Position numbers and translations under genes: made by a program. Of a stretch of DNA of 64,000 bases, positions 34,518 through 43,322 are shown piece after piece. The notes beneath the pieces are model-generated. The model was not told the origin of the DNA. It was given only the letters and a program-made list of their open reading frames with translations, and ran no database searches. The stretch covers positions 3,349,076 to 3,413,075 of the forward strand of contig OX638344.1 in the NCBI GenBank assembly GCA_951813555.1. Direction: 5' to 3'. The stretch comes from an uncultured Acidimicrobiales bacterium (GTDB lineage: Bacteria; Actinomycetota; Acidimicrobiia; Acidimicrobiales; Bin134). Position 1 is the stretch's first letter, and each line of letters starts with the position of its first letter.

Positions 34518-35729
34518 ATGGCCAACCAACCTCTACGCACCCTGCCCCCAGCCGGGGCCATCCAAGACGAGCGCGAGATCGAAGCCGTGCTCGACGTACT
34601 GCGCTCCGGCAACCTCAACATCGGAGAGAACGTGGCCCGCTTCGAAGACGAGGTGTCCACGATTCTGGGCAAGGAACTGGGAGTGATGGTCAACTCCGGC
34701 TCCTCGGCGCTTCTGCTGGCCATCGGCCTGCTGGACCTGGAGCCGGGCGACGAGATCATCACCTCGGTGCTGACCTTCTCCACCGACGTGTCGTCCATCG
34801 TGCAGTTGGGGCTGGTCCCGGTCTTCGTGGACGTGGAGCCCGACACCTTCCAAATCGACGTCAACCGCATTCCTGAGATGATCGGCCCCCGCACCAAGGC
34901 CATCATGACCCCCAACCTGATGGGCAACTGCCCCGATTGGGATGCCATCCGGGCCATCGCCGACGAGCACGGGCTGAAGGTGATCGAGGATTCCTGCGAC
35001 GTGCTGGACACCCGGCTGCGAGGCACCCGGATCGGCGCCCGCAGCGACATCAGCCTGACCAGCTTCGCCATCTCCCACTCGCTCACCTGTGCGGGCAACG
35101 GGGGCATGGTGGCCATGGACGATCCCGAGATGCACGACAAGTGCCTGACCCGGCGCCGCTGGGGGCGGCGCTCAGAGTCGTATCTGTACGGATCCCGCCA
35201 AGGGCAGGACACCCGATGGGGCCCGTTGAACGACGGAACTATGTACGACCAGATCTTCATCTTCGATGACCTGGGCTACAACTTCGAGCCATCGGAGATG
35301 GGCGCGGCCTACGGGCTGGTGCAGCTCTCCAAGCTTCAGGAGTTCAACGCCCGCCGCCGTCACGCCTTCGATCGATACAACGATCTGCTGGTCAACCACA
35401 CCGAAAAGGTGATCCTGCCCCGTACCACACCCGAGTTGGAGACCACTTGGATGCGCTATGGGTTCATCCTTCGGCCCGAGTCGGGCTATGACCGCACCGA
35501 AGTGCAGAACTTCCTCGAAGACCGCAACGTGCAGTCCCGCATGGTCTGGACCGGAAACATTCTTCGCCAGCCCGGCTTCTCACATATCGAGCACCGGGCC
35601 CCAGACGACGGTTTCCCCTACGCCGACCTGGTAATGAACCACGCGCTGTGCATCCCCACCCACCACGGCCTGGGGTCAGACGACGTGGGCTACGTCGTCG
35701 ACACCCTCTCTGAGCTATTGGGCGGCTGA
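34518..35729 (+). CDS. DegT/DnrJ/EryC1-family PLP protein with His in place of active-site Lys
   Basis: 403-aa fold-type I protein. Family features: NSGSSALLLAIGLLDLEPGD (pyridoxal-phosphate pocket), PNLMGNCPDW, VIEDSCDVLDT with the Asp to pyridine N. At the Schiff-base position it reads SFAISHSLTCAGNGG, with His187 where aminotransferases have Lys. This swap marks PMP-dependent 3-dehydratases such as ColD and RfbH/E1, and YDQIFIFDDLGYNFEPSEMG also resembles RfbH. The Fe-S cysteines that RfbH has after the RDWGR region are missing. So a sugar 3-dehydratase is more likely than an aminotransferase, but no nucleotide-sugar genes are near. Confidence 0.82.
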   Translation: MANQPLRTLPPAGAIQDEREIEAVLDVLRSGNLNIGENVARFEDEVSTILGKELGVMVNSGSSALLLAIGLLDLEPGDEIITSVLTFSTDVSSIVQLGLVPVFVDVEPDTFQIDVNRIPEMIGPRTKAIMTPNLMGNCPDWDAIRAIADEHGLKVIEDSCDVLDTRLRGTRIGARSDISLTSFAISHSLTCAGNGGMVAMDDPEMHDKCLTRRRWGRRSESYLYGSRQGQDTRWGPLNDGTMYDQIFIFDDLGYNFEPSEMGAAYGLVQLSKLQEFNARRRHAFDRYNDLLVNHTEKVILPRTTPELETTWMRYGFILRPESGYDRTEVQNFLEDRNVQSRMVWTGNILRQPGFSHIEHRAPDDGFPYADLVMNHALCIPTHHGLGSDDVGYVVDTLSELLGG

Positions 35730-35739
35730 GCTAGCCGCC
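35721..35739. terminator. Stop-spanning hairpin, DegT / NTF2-like convergent pair
   Basis: GGCGGCT (35721-35727) and AGCCGCC (35733-35739) pair perfectly around a 5-nt loop. Both stop codons (TGA at 35727-35729 and CTA at 35731-35733) are inside. No T-run. Confidence 0.45.
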
Positions 35740-36105
35740 GACGAGCTTGCCCATATCGAAATAGTCCGACCAGCGGGCGATGCGCCCGTCGCGAATCTCG
35801 AACACGCCACACACCGGCAATGCCAGCTGACCATCGGCAGTGTTGATGTAGTCGGTCCGCTCGTTCATGACCACATTGCCGCTGGCCACCTGCAAGTGAG
35901 TCTCGAATACCACGCCTCCGGAGGTGGCGAAGAAACCCTCCAAGAATGCCCGGATGGCCTCCGCTCCTTCTAGGGGATCCATCGGGACGTTGTGATAAAC
36001 GGCGTCCTCGGTGAAGTAAGCCATCAGCTCATCGGCGTCGCCGTTGGCCCACGCCGTGCAGAACTCGCTTACCAGCTCTTCAGGACTTGTCGGCAGATCG
36101 GCCAT
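35731..36105 (-). CDS. SnoaL/NTF2-like protein
   Basis: 124-aa cone-shaped alpha+beta barrel of the NTF2/SnoaL type. Diagnostic parts are FCTAWANGDADELMAYFTEDAVYHN and IRAFLEGFF, then FEIRDGRIARWSDYFD near the C-terminus. Limonene-epoxide-hydrolase and ketosteroid-isomerase relatives are in this group, so it could be an isomerase or hydrolase, or a simple ligand binder. GGAGAG precedes the ATG at 36105. Convergent with the DegT gene. Confidence 0.82.
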   Translation of the reverse strand: MADLPTSPEELVSEFCTAWANGDADELMAYFTEDAVYHNVPMDPLEGAEAIRAFLEGFFATSGGVVFETHLQVASGNVVMNERTDYINTADGQLALPVCGVFEIRDGRIARWSDYFDMGKLVGG

Positions 36106-36207
36106 CGCACTCTCCTGCGGTCGGGGAGTCCAGCATGGCCCGCCCGATGACTGCTCTGCAAGACGCGAAGTCCCTCTAGCGGGTGGCTAGGCGATGTGCT
36201 ATGTTTC

Positions 36208-36231
36208 AAAACAGTCCAGCTAGCCTGTTTT
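36208..36231. promoter_or_regulatory. AAAACAG-N10-CTGTTTT inverted repeat
   Basis: Perfect 7-bp arms with a 10-bp centre in the GMC upstream region. Size and symmetry resemble TetR-family operators; a TetR gene lies just after the GMC gene. Pairing with that regulator is inference. Confidence 0.4.
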
Positions 36232-36516
36232 TGGCATTTCAGACAAGGGGGCGCAATGCGGGCCTACAAGGCCAAACCGACGTGGCAGTAGCCGCTTAGC
36301 TGCTGGAGAGCAATCTGGGGCACACCGTAGAGCGAGTAGTTATCGACAAGAGTGCTTAGTGGGCCTCGATCAACACCGGTGACATCGACGCCTTGCCGGA
36401 GGTATCGCCATCACAACACGCCGACAAAGTGGCCGATTGCATCGTCAGCGGCGACGGGAACACTGACAACTATGGGAAACGTCTGGAGCGCTTGGTTCCC
36501 CTCTTAGGCTCCAGCT

Positions 36517-36576
36517 GTGTACCGGTGTCGGCGGCTTGCGGGAGCTGCCGACACCGGTACACTTTTACTCTTTTTT
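36517..36576 (+). terminator. 20-bp stem, 6-nt loop and T-run directly before GMC ribosome site
   Basis: GTGTACCGGTGTCGGCGGCT (36517-36536) pairs with 36543-36562 along all 20 positions, one of them a G-U, around a 6-nt loop. T-rich sequence with TTTTTT at 36571-36576 follows. This is a classic intrinsic terminator on the plus strand, but GAGGAG and the TTG start come only 5 and 17 nt later. So it is either a leader attenuator for the GMC gene or the terminator of a short upstream RNA. Confidence 0.7.
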
Positions 36577-36592
36577 CATTGAGGAGCAGTCG

Positions 36593-38245
36593 TTGTACGA
36601 GTTCATCATCGTGGGAGGCGGCTCTGCTGGCTGCGCCTTGGCCAACCGGCTCAGCGCGGATCCCGACAACAGAGTTCTGGTCTTGGAGGCAGGGCGCAAG
36701 GATCACAAGTGGGACGTGTTCATTCACATGCCCGCAGCCCTGGCATTTCCCATCGGAAACCGCTTCTACGACTGGAAGTACGAAAGCGAGCCCGAGCCCC
36801 ATATGGGAGGTCGAAGGGTCTATCACGCCCGGGGCAAGGTGCTGGGCGGCTCCAGCTCCATCAACGGCATGATCTTCCAGCGGGGAAACCCCGCTGATTA
36901 CAACAAGTGGGCCGCCGAACCCGGCATGGAGGCGTGGGATTACCGCCATTGCCTTCCGTACTTCAGGCGCATGGAAACCTGCTTGTCGGGAGCCAACCAA
37001 TGGCGGGGCGGCGAGGGCCCCCTGGTATTGGAGCGGGGGCCCGCTGAAAGCCCTCTGTTCGCTGCATTCTTCAAGTCAGTGCAAGAGGCCGGGTATCAGC
37101 TGACCGACGACGTCAACGGATACCGCCAAGAGGGATTTGCCGCGTTCGATCGCAACGTCCACCGGGGTCGGCGGCTTTCAGCATCTCGGGCCTACCTGCA
37201 CCCGGTGATGCAACGCAAGAACCTCAAGGTTGAGACCGGTACCCTTATCAGCCGCGTACTGTTCGACGGGAACCGGGCGGTTGGCGTGGAGTACCGCCGA
37301 CGGGGACGGAGGCACATCGCCCGGGGCGAGAAAGTCCTCTTGTGCGCCGGAGCATTCGGCTCGGCCCAGCTGCTTCAACTCTCCGGGGTGGGCCCGGCTG
37401 ACCTTCTGGAATCAATGGACATCCCGGTGGTGGCCGACTTGCCCGGAGTGGGCAAGAACCTGCAAGACCACCTGGAGGTCTACATCCAGTATGCCTCCAG
37501 CCAGCCGGTGTCCATGCAGCCCGCCCTCAAGCTGTGGCGCCGCCCCTGGATCGGCCTGCAATGGTTGGCTCGAAAAGGACCCGGGGCCACCAACCACTTC
37601 GAGGGCGGCGGCTTCGTGCGCTCTAACCCCGAAGAGTCCTATCCGAACCTCATGTTCCATTTTCTGCCGCTGGCCATCCGCTACGACGGCTCGTCGCCGA
37701 GCGGTGGACACGGGTACCAGGTCCACGTCGGCCCCATGTACTCGGACGCCCGCGGCCAATTGCGAATCAAGTCACGCGACCCCCGGGTGAAGCCCGCCCT
37801 CCAATTCAACTACCTCTCCACAAAGCAGGACCGCCGCGAGTGGGTGGAGACCATCCGAGTGGCCCGCCACATCATGAACCAGCCCGCTTTCGCGGCCTAC
37901 AACGCCGGCGAGCTATCGCCGGGGCCTGATGTCTCCACCGATCAGGAGATCATGGACTGGGTGGCCCGCGATGCCGAGACTGCGCTGCATCCCGCGGGAA
38001 CGGCCCGCATGGGGACCGATGACCAGTCGGTTGTGCATCCTGGATCTATGGCAGTCCACGGCACCGAGGGGCTGATGGTGGTCGACGCCTCGGTGATGCC
38101 CACCGTCACCAACGGCAACATCTACGCCCCGGTGATGATGATCGCCGAGAAGGCGGCCGACCTCATTCTGGGCAATGAGCCGCCTCCTCCGCAGGATGCT
38201 CCGTACTATTCCGCTGAGACGATCAGGTCCCGAGCCGCTCAATGA
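36593..38245 (+). CDS. GMC-family FAD oxidoreductase (choline dehydrogenase-like)
   Basis: 550-aa flavoenzyme oxidising an alcohol. FAD-binding GGGSAGC at residues about 8-14, GMC signature 1 in [18 protein letters not shown], signature 2 in [16 protein letters not shown], and the active-site region HPAGTARMG with a C-terminal [21 protein letters not shown]. The start is TTG at 36593, supported by GAGGAG 6 nt upstream; the reading frame itself opens earlier with no homology. The 3' end overlaps the convergent TetR gene by 7 bp. Substrate unknown. Confidence 0.9.
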   Translation: MYEFIIVGGGSAGCALANRLSADPDNRVLVLEAGRKDHKWDVFIHMPAALAFPIGNRFYDWKYESEPEPHMGGRRVYHARGKVLGGSSSINGMIFQRGNPADYNKWAAEPGMEAWDYRHCLPYFRRMETCLSGANQWRGGEGPLVLERGPAESPLFAAFFKSVQEAGYQLTDDVNGYRQEGFAAFDRNVHRGRRLSASRAYLHPVMQRKNLKVETGTLISRVLFDGNRAVGVEYRRRGRRHIARGEKVLLCAGAFGSAQLLQLSGVGPADLLESMDIPVVADLPGVGKNLQDHLEVYIQYASSQPVSMQPALKLWRRPWIGLQWLARKGPGATNHFEGGGFVRSNPEESYPNLMFHFLPLAIRYDGSSPSGGHGYQVHVGPMYSDARGQLRIKSRDPRVKPALQFNYLSTKQDRREWVETIRVARHIMNQPAFAAYNAGELSPGPDVSTDQEIMDWVARDAETALHPAGTARMGTDDQSVVHPGSMAVHGTEGLMVVDASVMPTVTNGNIYAPVMMIAEKAADLILGNEPPPPQDAPYYSAETIRSRAAQ

Positions 38246-38823
38246 TCGGCAATAATGTCCGAGACCAGGTCGAGCACCTTGCGGCGTTCCTCCGCGTCGG
38301 GCGGGGCCAATCCGAACAGGTCGATGAGCCAAAGCCCATCGCCGACAATGCGGGCCAGCAGCGCCTCCACCTCGTCAAGCCCATCGTCGTGCCGTAGCCG
38401 GTCCTGCCAACTTCGGAAGGTCGCCCGGGTACTGTCCAGAAGATCGTCGTCCACCGCAGCTGCGGCCAGAATCGACACGGCCGTATCGGTGGCCGCCTTG
38501 CTCGGCTCCCGCACATAGTCGAGATAGGCCAACGCAAATGCCCCCTGGCTGGTATCGATACCCTCAGCCAGAACATTGAGCTCGTGGTCGAGCACTCCCA
38601 TCACCTGGTTGAGCAGCCCGATGATCAGTGCGTCTTTGGAGTCGAAGTGATAGAGGAAACCGCCTTTGCTCACTCCGGCTCGGGCCGCCACCTTGTCGAG
38701 GGTCAGCGACGACACTCCCTCCTGCTTGATCACCTCGGTGGCCGCTTGCAGAATCCGGTCGCGGGTCAATACGGCACGCTCTTGTACCGGCTGATTCCTG
38801 AACCGCTCTCTCGCTTCTGCCAT
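38239..38823 (-). CDS. TetR-family transcriptional regulator
   Basis: 194-aa regulator. HTH at about residues 20-65 ([20 protein letters not shown], then [20 protein letters not shown]), followed by the helical ligand-binding domain. SKGGFLYHF rather than SKGTLYxHF is typical of the TetR_C_37-like group. Start ATG at 38823 ([10 protein letters not shown]); a TTG at 38844 is an alternative. The stop overlaps the GMC gene end. It could control the GMC gene or the PPOX/ligase genes to its right (inference). Confidence 0.88.
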   Translation of the reverse strand: MAEARERFRNQPVQERAVLTRDRILQAATEVIKQEGVSSLTLDKVAARAGVSKGGFLYHFDSKDALIIGLLNQVMGVLDHELNVLAEGIDTSQGAFALAYLDYVREPSKAATDTAVSILAAAAVDDDLLDSTRATFRSWQDRLRHDDGLDEVEALLARIVGDGLWLIDLFGLAPPDAEERRKVLDLVSDIIADH

Positions 38824-38887
38824 CGCAGTGTCAGGGTAGGCCAAACCAATACCCGTCTGTGCCCCCCAGCTGCTTAGCCGCAGGCGA

Positions 38888-39415
38888 TTATTGGCCGGCT
38901 TCGATCCACGCCGCGGTGGCGGCCGTCTGCTTGGCGCCGTCGAACGAGATGCGCTGGGTGGGCTCCACCTCGAGGATCACTCGCCGAGGGGAATCCAAGA
39001 AGCGTGCGAAGTGGCGCCGCATCTCCTCATCGGCGTGCAAGGCGGCAGCCAGCTCGGGGTAAAACCAGGCCTTGGTCTCATCGTCGTCGTGGAGATGGCA
39101 GATGCCCTTGTAGGTCACCGTCTGCCTCCGGGGCACCCCGGCGGCGCCGGTGCTGGTCACCACCAGGCACACCCGGGGATCGCGGCGCACCGCGGAGATC
39201 CGGGCTCGCTGTCCGCTGGCCGTCAGCCAGAAGCGTCCCTGGCGCCAGATGAAGCTCATGATGACCCCCACCGGCCAGCCCTCTTTGTTGGCCCAGATGA
39301 AGGTGCACTCGGTTTGGGCGGCCAGCATGGCCTCCTCGGCGTCGGTTTCCAGCCCCCACCCCGTCACATCCTCGTAGTCGGCTGCCGCCGCCTCGGACTG
39401 GTATTCGTCGCTCAT
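38888..39415 (-). CDS. Pyridoxamine 5'-phosphate oxidase-fold protein
   Basis: 175-aa split-barrel protein (PPOX/F420-binding class). Visible strands include GVIMSFIWRQGRFWLTASGQ, ARISAVRRDPRVCLVVTS and RQTVTYKGICHLH, and the C-terminus RVILEVEPTQRISFDGAK. Such proteins bind FMN or F420 and reduce diverse compounds. ATG at 39415. It follows an acyl-CoA ligase by 16 bp on the same strand, and the pair may be co-transcribed. Confidence 0.82.
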   Translation of the reverse strand: MSDEYQSEAAAADYEDVTGWGLETDAEEAMLAAQTECTFIWANKEGWPVGVIMSFIWRQGRFWLTASGQRARISAVRRDPRVCLVVTSTGAAGVPRRQTVTYKGICHLHDDDETKAWFYPELAAALHADEEMRRHFARFLDSPRRVILEVEPTQRISFDGAKQTAATAAWIEAGQ

Positions 39416-39431
39416 CGGTGCCTCCGCCCGC

Positions 39432-40976
39432 TCAGCCCTCGGCCATTGTTTGTACTTGGTATCGGGAGATCTTGCCCAGAGGGCTGCGGGGAAAGGCTTC
39501 CACGAAACAGATCTCGCTGGGAACCTTGAACGAGGCCAAGTTGGCCCGACAGAGGCCGATCAGGTCTTCTGCCGTCACTTCGACGCCAATGGCGGGCTGT
39601 ACGAAGGCCACCACCACCTCACCGAGACGATCATCGGGCCGGCCCACTACACAGCACTCGGCCACTCGGCTTTCGGCCCCCAGCACCCGCTCGATCTCGG
39701 CCGGGTAGATGTTGTTGCCACCCCGGATGATCAGCTGGCTGCGGCGCTCCACGATGTACAGCTCGCCGTCGGCGTCGAAACGGCCTAGATCGCCGGAGTG
39801 GACCATGCCGCCCCGCAGCGTCTCTGCTGACAGCTCAGGGCGGCCCCAGTAGCCCAGCATGGTGCGATACACCCCGGCCCACGGGCCGTCGCGACGGGGG
39901 CCGAAGCAGATCTCCCCCACCTCCCCGGTCGGCACGGACCGGCCATCGTCGTCAAGCACTACTACTTGGATGTGGGGCAGCGGCCGCCCACAGCTTCCCT
40001 CGATGATCGGACGGCCGGGATCTTGGCGGGCCACCAGCGTCGGTCCCTCGGTGAGGGCATAGCTAGTGGCGGGCTTGGCCCCGAAGCGCTCTTCGAATAG
40101 CAGCTTTGCTGCTTCGGGCATTCCCGCTCCCCCCACCCGGGGCTTGGTGACCCTGGCCAGGTCTTCGGGATGGATTTCGGGATGGGTCAACAGGTCGTAG
40201 GCCACCGTCGGAACGACTGCGAAGTGAGTGACGCCTTCCTGCCTTATCCAGCGGGCCAGCGATACCGGGTCGGGGCGGTCGGCAATTGCACACGTGGCAA
40301 GAGCCTGGACGGTGGTCAGCGGATTGAGCACTTGCAGATTGAGGATCGTCAGCGGCTGGACGCACAGGAACACGTCATCGGCGTCGAAGCTGCCCCGGGC
40401 CACGGCCACCGCCCCCGGCAACAGGGCATTGTGCTGGCTGTGCATCACCCCCTTGGGATTGCCGGTGGTGCCCGAGGTGTAGGCGATTGCTGCTACCGCC
40501 AGCGGATCGACTTCGGGCCACTGGTCGATGGGGTCGACGCTGGCCACCTTCGATCGCCATTCCTCTAAGCCCACAACACGCGGCGCACCGACCCCCTCTG
40601 AGGGATCAGCCGTCAGATACAGCGCGGGGTCGCAATCGTCGATCAAATGCCGCTTCTCGGGCAGGGCCAGAACAGTGTGGACTCCCACAAACACCGCGCC
40701 CCGGGCCCAAATGCCCAAAAGCGCAACCACGAGGTCGATGTCATTGGGAAGCGACACCGCCACCCGATCACTGGGCTGAACCCCGAGCCCGGCAAACGCC
40801 GTGGCGGCTCGCGAGACTTCGCCGGCCATCTCGGCATAGGTCAAACGTCCGCGGGCACCGACTAATGCAGTCTTCTGGGGCACCACGGCCACTGCCCGAT
40901 CCAGCAGCGGGCCCAGCGACAGGGGCTGGCTCAAGTCGATCGGAGGGGCATCCGGCACCGGAATGATGCTAGACAC
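39432..40976 (-). CDS. Acyl-CoA synthetase (AMP-forming)
   Basis: 514-aa ANL-superfamily ligase. The P-loop is IAYTSGTTGNPKGVMHSQHN, followed by KPATSYALTEGPTL, HSGDLGRFD and the C-terminal SPLGKISRYQVQ with the adenylation Lys. Best compared with fatty-acid or aromatic-acid CoA ligases. The GTG at 40976 (VSSIIPVPD) is my choice; the frame stays open far upstream without homology. Divergent from a luciferase-like gene with only 36 bp between starts. Confidence 0.87.
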   Translation of the reverse strand: MSSIIPVPDAPPIDLSQPLSLGPLLDRAVAVVPQKTALVGARGRLTYAEMAGEVSRAATAFAGLGVQPSDRVAVSLPNDIDLVVALLGIWARGAVFVGVHTVLALPEKRHLIDDCDPALYLTADPSEGVGAPRVVGLEEWRSKVASVDPIDQWPEVDPLAVAAIAYTSGTTGNPKGVMHSQHNALLPGAVAVARGSFDADDVFLCVQPLTILNLQVLNPLTTVQALATCAIADRPDPVSLARWIRQEGVTHFAVVPTVAYDLLTHPEIHPEDLARVTKPRVGGAGMPEAAKLLFEERFGAKPATSYALTEGPTLVARQDPGRPIIEGSCGRPLPHIQVVVLDDDGRSVPTGEVGEICFGPRRDGPWAGVYRTMLGYWGRPELSAETLRGGMVHSGDLGRFDADGELYIVERRSQLIIRGGNNIYPAEIERVLGAESRVAECCVVGRPDDRLGEVVVAFVQPAIGVEVTAEDLIGLCRANLASFKVPSEICFVEAFPRSPLGKISRYQVQTMAEG

Positions 40977-41000
40977 ACGACGGGCACCACGAACGACCTC

Positions 41001-41012
41001 TAATGTCGGGCC
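41001..41012 (+). promoter_or_regulatory. Putative -10 box, leaderless luciferase-like gene
   Basis: TAATGT at 41001-41006 is 6 nt before the ATG at 41013, and no Shine-Dalgarno is present. Consistent with leaderless transcription. Confidence 0.35.
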
Positions 41013-42032
41013 ATGAGCGCCTCCATCGCATTCGGCACCGGAAAGGTCCCCGAAGACCTGTCGACCTACGGGGCTTGGGCCCGTCTGGCGGAGGATTGCG
41101 GATTCTCCATGGTCGTCGCGGGCGACTCCCAGTCGTTGTGGGCCGATCCGTTCATCACCCTCACTGTGGCGGCCAACAACACCGAGAACGCCCTGCTGGC
41201 CACCACTGTTACCAACCCCGTCACTCGCCACCCAGCGGCGGCGGCATCCACCGCCATGGCGCTTCAGCAGATTTCCGGGGGGCGATTCCGCTACGGCATC
41301 GCCTCGGGCGACAGCGCGCTGCTCAATATCGGCGAGCGGCCAGCCACGGTGGGCTATCTCCGGGACTACACCGCAGCAGTGAAGGCGCTCAGCAACCGCC
41401 AGGTGGCCCACTGGGAGGGCAAGGAGCTGCACATGCGGTGGGGTCCTGCCCCGGTCCCGGTGTGGATCGCCGCTGAGGGTCCCCGCACCCAGTACATGGC
41501 CGGGCAGATCGCCGACGGGGTGATCTTGTCCAACAGCCTGCCCGCCGACGTGTGCGAGATCGCGCTGGGCAACATCGCCGAAGGGGCCCGTTCGGTGGGC
41601 CGAGACCCCGACGAAATCGAGGTGCGGTGGTTCGTCAACCTCCTTTTCGCCGAGTCAGAGGAGGCCGGCTTGGAGCAGATCAAGTTCTTGATCGCGGGCA
41701 CCGCCAACCACGTGTACCGGTTTCACATGGACGGCAAGGGCCTGCCCGAAGACATCAAGCCCAAGGTGGCCGCCATGATGGCCGAGTACGACAGCCGCCA
41801 CCACGCCTTCGCCGACGGCGACAACGTCAACGCCGGACTAGCCGACAAGCACGGCCTGACTAAGTTCCTAGCCAGCCGGGGCACCATCGCCGGCCCGCCC
41901 GAATACTGCATCGACCGATTGACCGAGTTGGCCGAGCGGGGCGTGAACAAGATGGTGTTGGCGCAGTTCATGGACGACAAGGAAACCTGGATGCGCAACT
42001 TCGCCCAGCACATCGCCCCCGTTTTCTGCTGA
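41013..42032 (+). CDS. LLM-class F420-dependent oxidoreductase
   Basis: 339-aa TIM-barrel enzyme of the methylene-tetrahydromethanopterin-reductase-like branch. Marks: ARLAEDCGFSMVVAGDSQSL, TNPVTRHPAAAASTAMALQ, ISGGRFRYGIASGDS and PVPVWIAAEGPRT. These usually use F420. The substrate is not known. Together with the acyl-CoA ligase, PPOX-fold protein and Ddn-like protein nearby it suggests an F420-linked catabolic pathway. Stand-alone; the ROK operon begins 105 bp further on. Confidence 0.9.
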   Translation: MSASIAFGTGKVPEDLSTYGAWARLAEDCGFSMVVAGDSQSLWADPFITLTVAANNTENALLATTVTNPVTRHPAAAASTAMALQQISGGRFRYGIASGDSALLNIGERPATVGYLRDYTAAVKALSNRQVAHWEGKELHMRWGPAPVPVWIAAEGPRTQYMAGQIADGVILSNSLPADVCEIALGNIAEGARSVGRDPDEIEVRWFVNLLFAESEEAGLEQIKFLIAGTANHVYRFHMDGKGLPEDIKPKVAAMMAEYDSRHHAFADGDNVNAGLADKHGLTKFLASRGTIAGPPEYCIDRLTELAERGVNKMVLAQFMDDKETWMRNFAQHIAPVFC

Positions 42033-42099
42033 CCGTCAGTCGTACCTGCACAATCGCATCGGATAACTGATACGGACCGGAAATCCCAGGTTAAGGCTA

Positions 42100-42137
42100 T
42101 TGCGGTCACTTTATTTGTTAGTTATGCTTACAAACTA
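42100..42137 (+). promoter_or_regulatory. Promoter and operator of ROK-led operon
   Basis: TTGCGG (42100-42105), 17 bp, TATGCT (42123-42128) form a plausible promoter 9 nt before the GTG start at 42138. An inverted repeat TTTGTTAG-TTATG-CTTACAAA (42114-42134, 7 of 8 pairs) covers the -10 box, where a ROK repressor would bind to block its own operon. Confidence 0.5.
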
Positions 42138-43322
42138 GTGCGAGGGGCCTCTGATTCACGTTTGCTCAGGCTGCTAAACGGGCAGCGCATCGTCGATGCC
42201 ATGTTCGACGCTGCTCCCCAGGGAATCTCGAGGGCAGACATTGCTCGCGTCACCGGGTTATCCAAGCCGACGGTCTCAAATCTGGTGGCAGATCTGGAGG
42301 CCTCGGGGCTCATCCGCCTGTCCCCAGTGCCAACCACAACCGGAAACGTGGGCAGGCCGGCCATGCTTTATGAGTTCGTGCCGGAAGCAGGGTTCGTTGT
42401 GGCGGCCGATATCGGCGCCACCAAGATAATTGTCGGCGTGGCCAACCTCCTTGGAACAGTGGTCACAGAACAGGAGTTGGAGACCGGCCCGAACGCTGAG
42501 GCAGCGCTCAACCGCGTGGCGGAAACGGCCCATCAGATGCTGTCAGAGATCGGCGGGCAGGCCGGATCGGCCTGTATAGGCGTCCCCGGCATTTACCGCC
42601 CACATTCTGACAGCGTCGAACAGGCGCTGAATCTGCCGGGATTCGAGGGCCTGCAAGTACGAGCCAAACTCGAAGAACTCCTCGACATGGAAGTCCACGT
42701 GGACAACGACGTGAATCTGGCTGCTCTAGCCGAGGCGGATCTGGATATGGACCAAACCAATTTTGCGGCCATCTCGATCGGCACCGGAATCGGAATGGGC
42801 ATCATCGTGACCGGGGAACTGTACCGGGGGGGAACTGGAGCGGCTGGAGAAGTCGGGTCGCTGGTGCTGCATGATTCGCCCGCCGACTCCAATTCGTCTT
42901 TCATCCTGGAAGACGTCTCATCGGCACCCGCCATCCGCAAGCAATTCGGACAGGCAGCAGAGTCCGGTTATCCGACAGAGCTGCATGGCAGTGCCGATGT
43001 CCCGGAGATCTTCGACGCAGCCGCCCAGGGCGACCCGGCTGCCGTGCATGTCTTGGAAAACGCGGCGTCCGCCATGGCGACCGCAGTCATGCAGCTGTGC
43101 CTGATCATCGATCCGGAGCGAATTGTCTTCGGCGGCGGCGTGGGGGCAAATCAGGTGTTTGTGGAGGCGGTAAATGCCGAGCTACATCGGCGGCACTCCC
43201 AACCGGTGGAGATCTCTGCTTCAACGCTCGGGCGGCGCGCCACATTCCTCGGGGCTGTGTCATGGGCGCTCGATGAGCTGCATGAGTCACTGGTCACCGA
43301 CACTCTCGGGAGCCAGCGGTGA
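42138..43322 (+). CDS. ROK-family transcriptional regulator
   Basis: 394-aa NagC/Mlc-type regulator. Winged HTH at about residues 12-65 (DIARVTGLSKPTVSNLVADL), then the sugar-kinase-like ROK domain with VAADIGATKIIVGVANLLG and DNDVNLAALAEADL. The zinc motif CxCGxxGC normal in ROK proteins is absent; the region reads HDSPADSNSSF. So inducer binding may differ. Start is GTG at 42138. The stop overlaps the M20 gene start (GTGA). It heads a seven-gene run and probably represses it until a sugar or sugar phosphate appears. Confidence 0.9.
   Translation: MRGASDSRLLRLLNGQRIVDAMFDAAPQGISRADIARVTGLSKPTVSNLVADLEASGLIRLSPVPTTTGNVGRPAMLYEFVPEAGFVVAADIGATKIIVGVANLLGTVVTEQELETGPNAEAALNRVAETAHQMLSEIGGQAGSACIGVPGIYRPHSDSVEQALNLPGFEGLQVRAKLEELLDMEVHVDNDVNLAALAEADLDMDQTNFAAISIGTGIGMGIIVTGELYRGGTGAAGEVGSLVLHDSPADSNSSFILEDVSSAPAIRKQFGQAAESGYPTELHGSADVPEIFDAAAQGDPAAVHVLENAASAMATAVMQLCLIIDPERIVFGGGVGANQVFVEAVNAELHRRHSQPVEISASTLGRRATFLGAVSWALDELHESLVTDTLGSQR

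Larger units (their letters stand above)
36106..36592. other. 487-bp intergenic region before GMC oxidoreductase
   Basis: No credible gene is seen here. It contains an AAAACAG/CTGTTTT inverted repeat near 36208, about 280 bp of plain sequence and a strong hairpin plus T-run just before the GMC ribosome site. TTGGCA at 36231-36236 resembles a -35 box but the 17-bp-spaced -10 is poor. Confidence 0.55.

Noticed and set aside
36393..36872. 159-codon plus-strand frame in the intergenic region and GMC start
   Set aside because: Overlaps the GMC N-terminus in another frame and crosses the hairpin; no domain or ribosome site.
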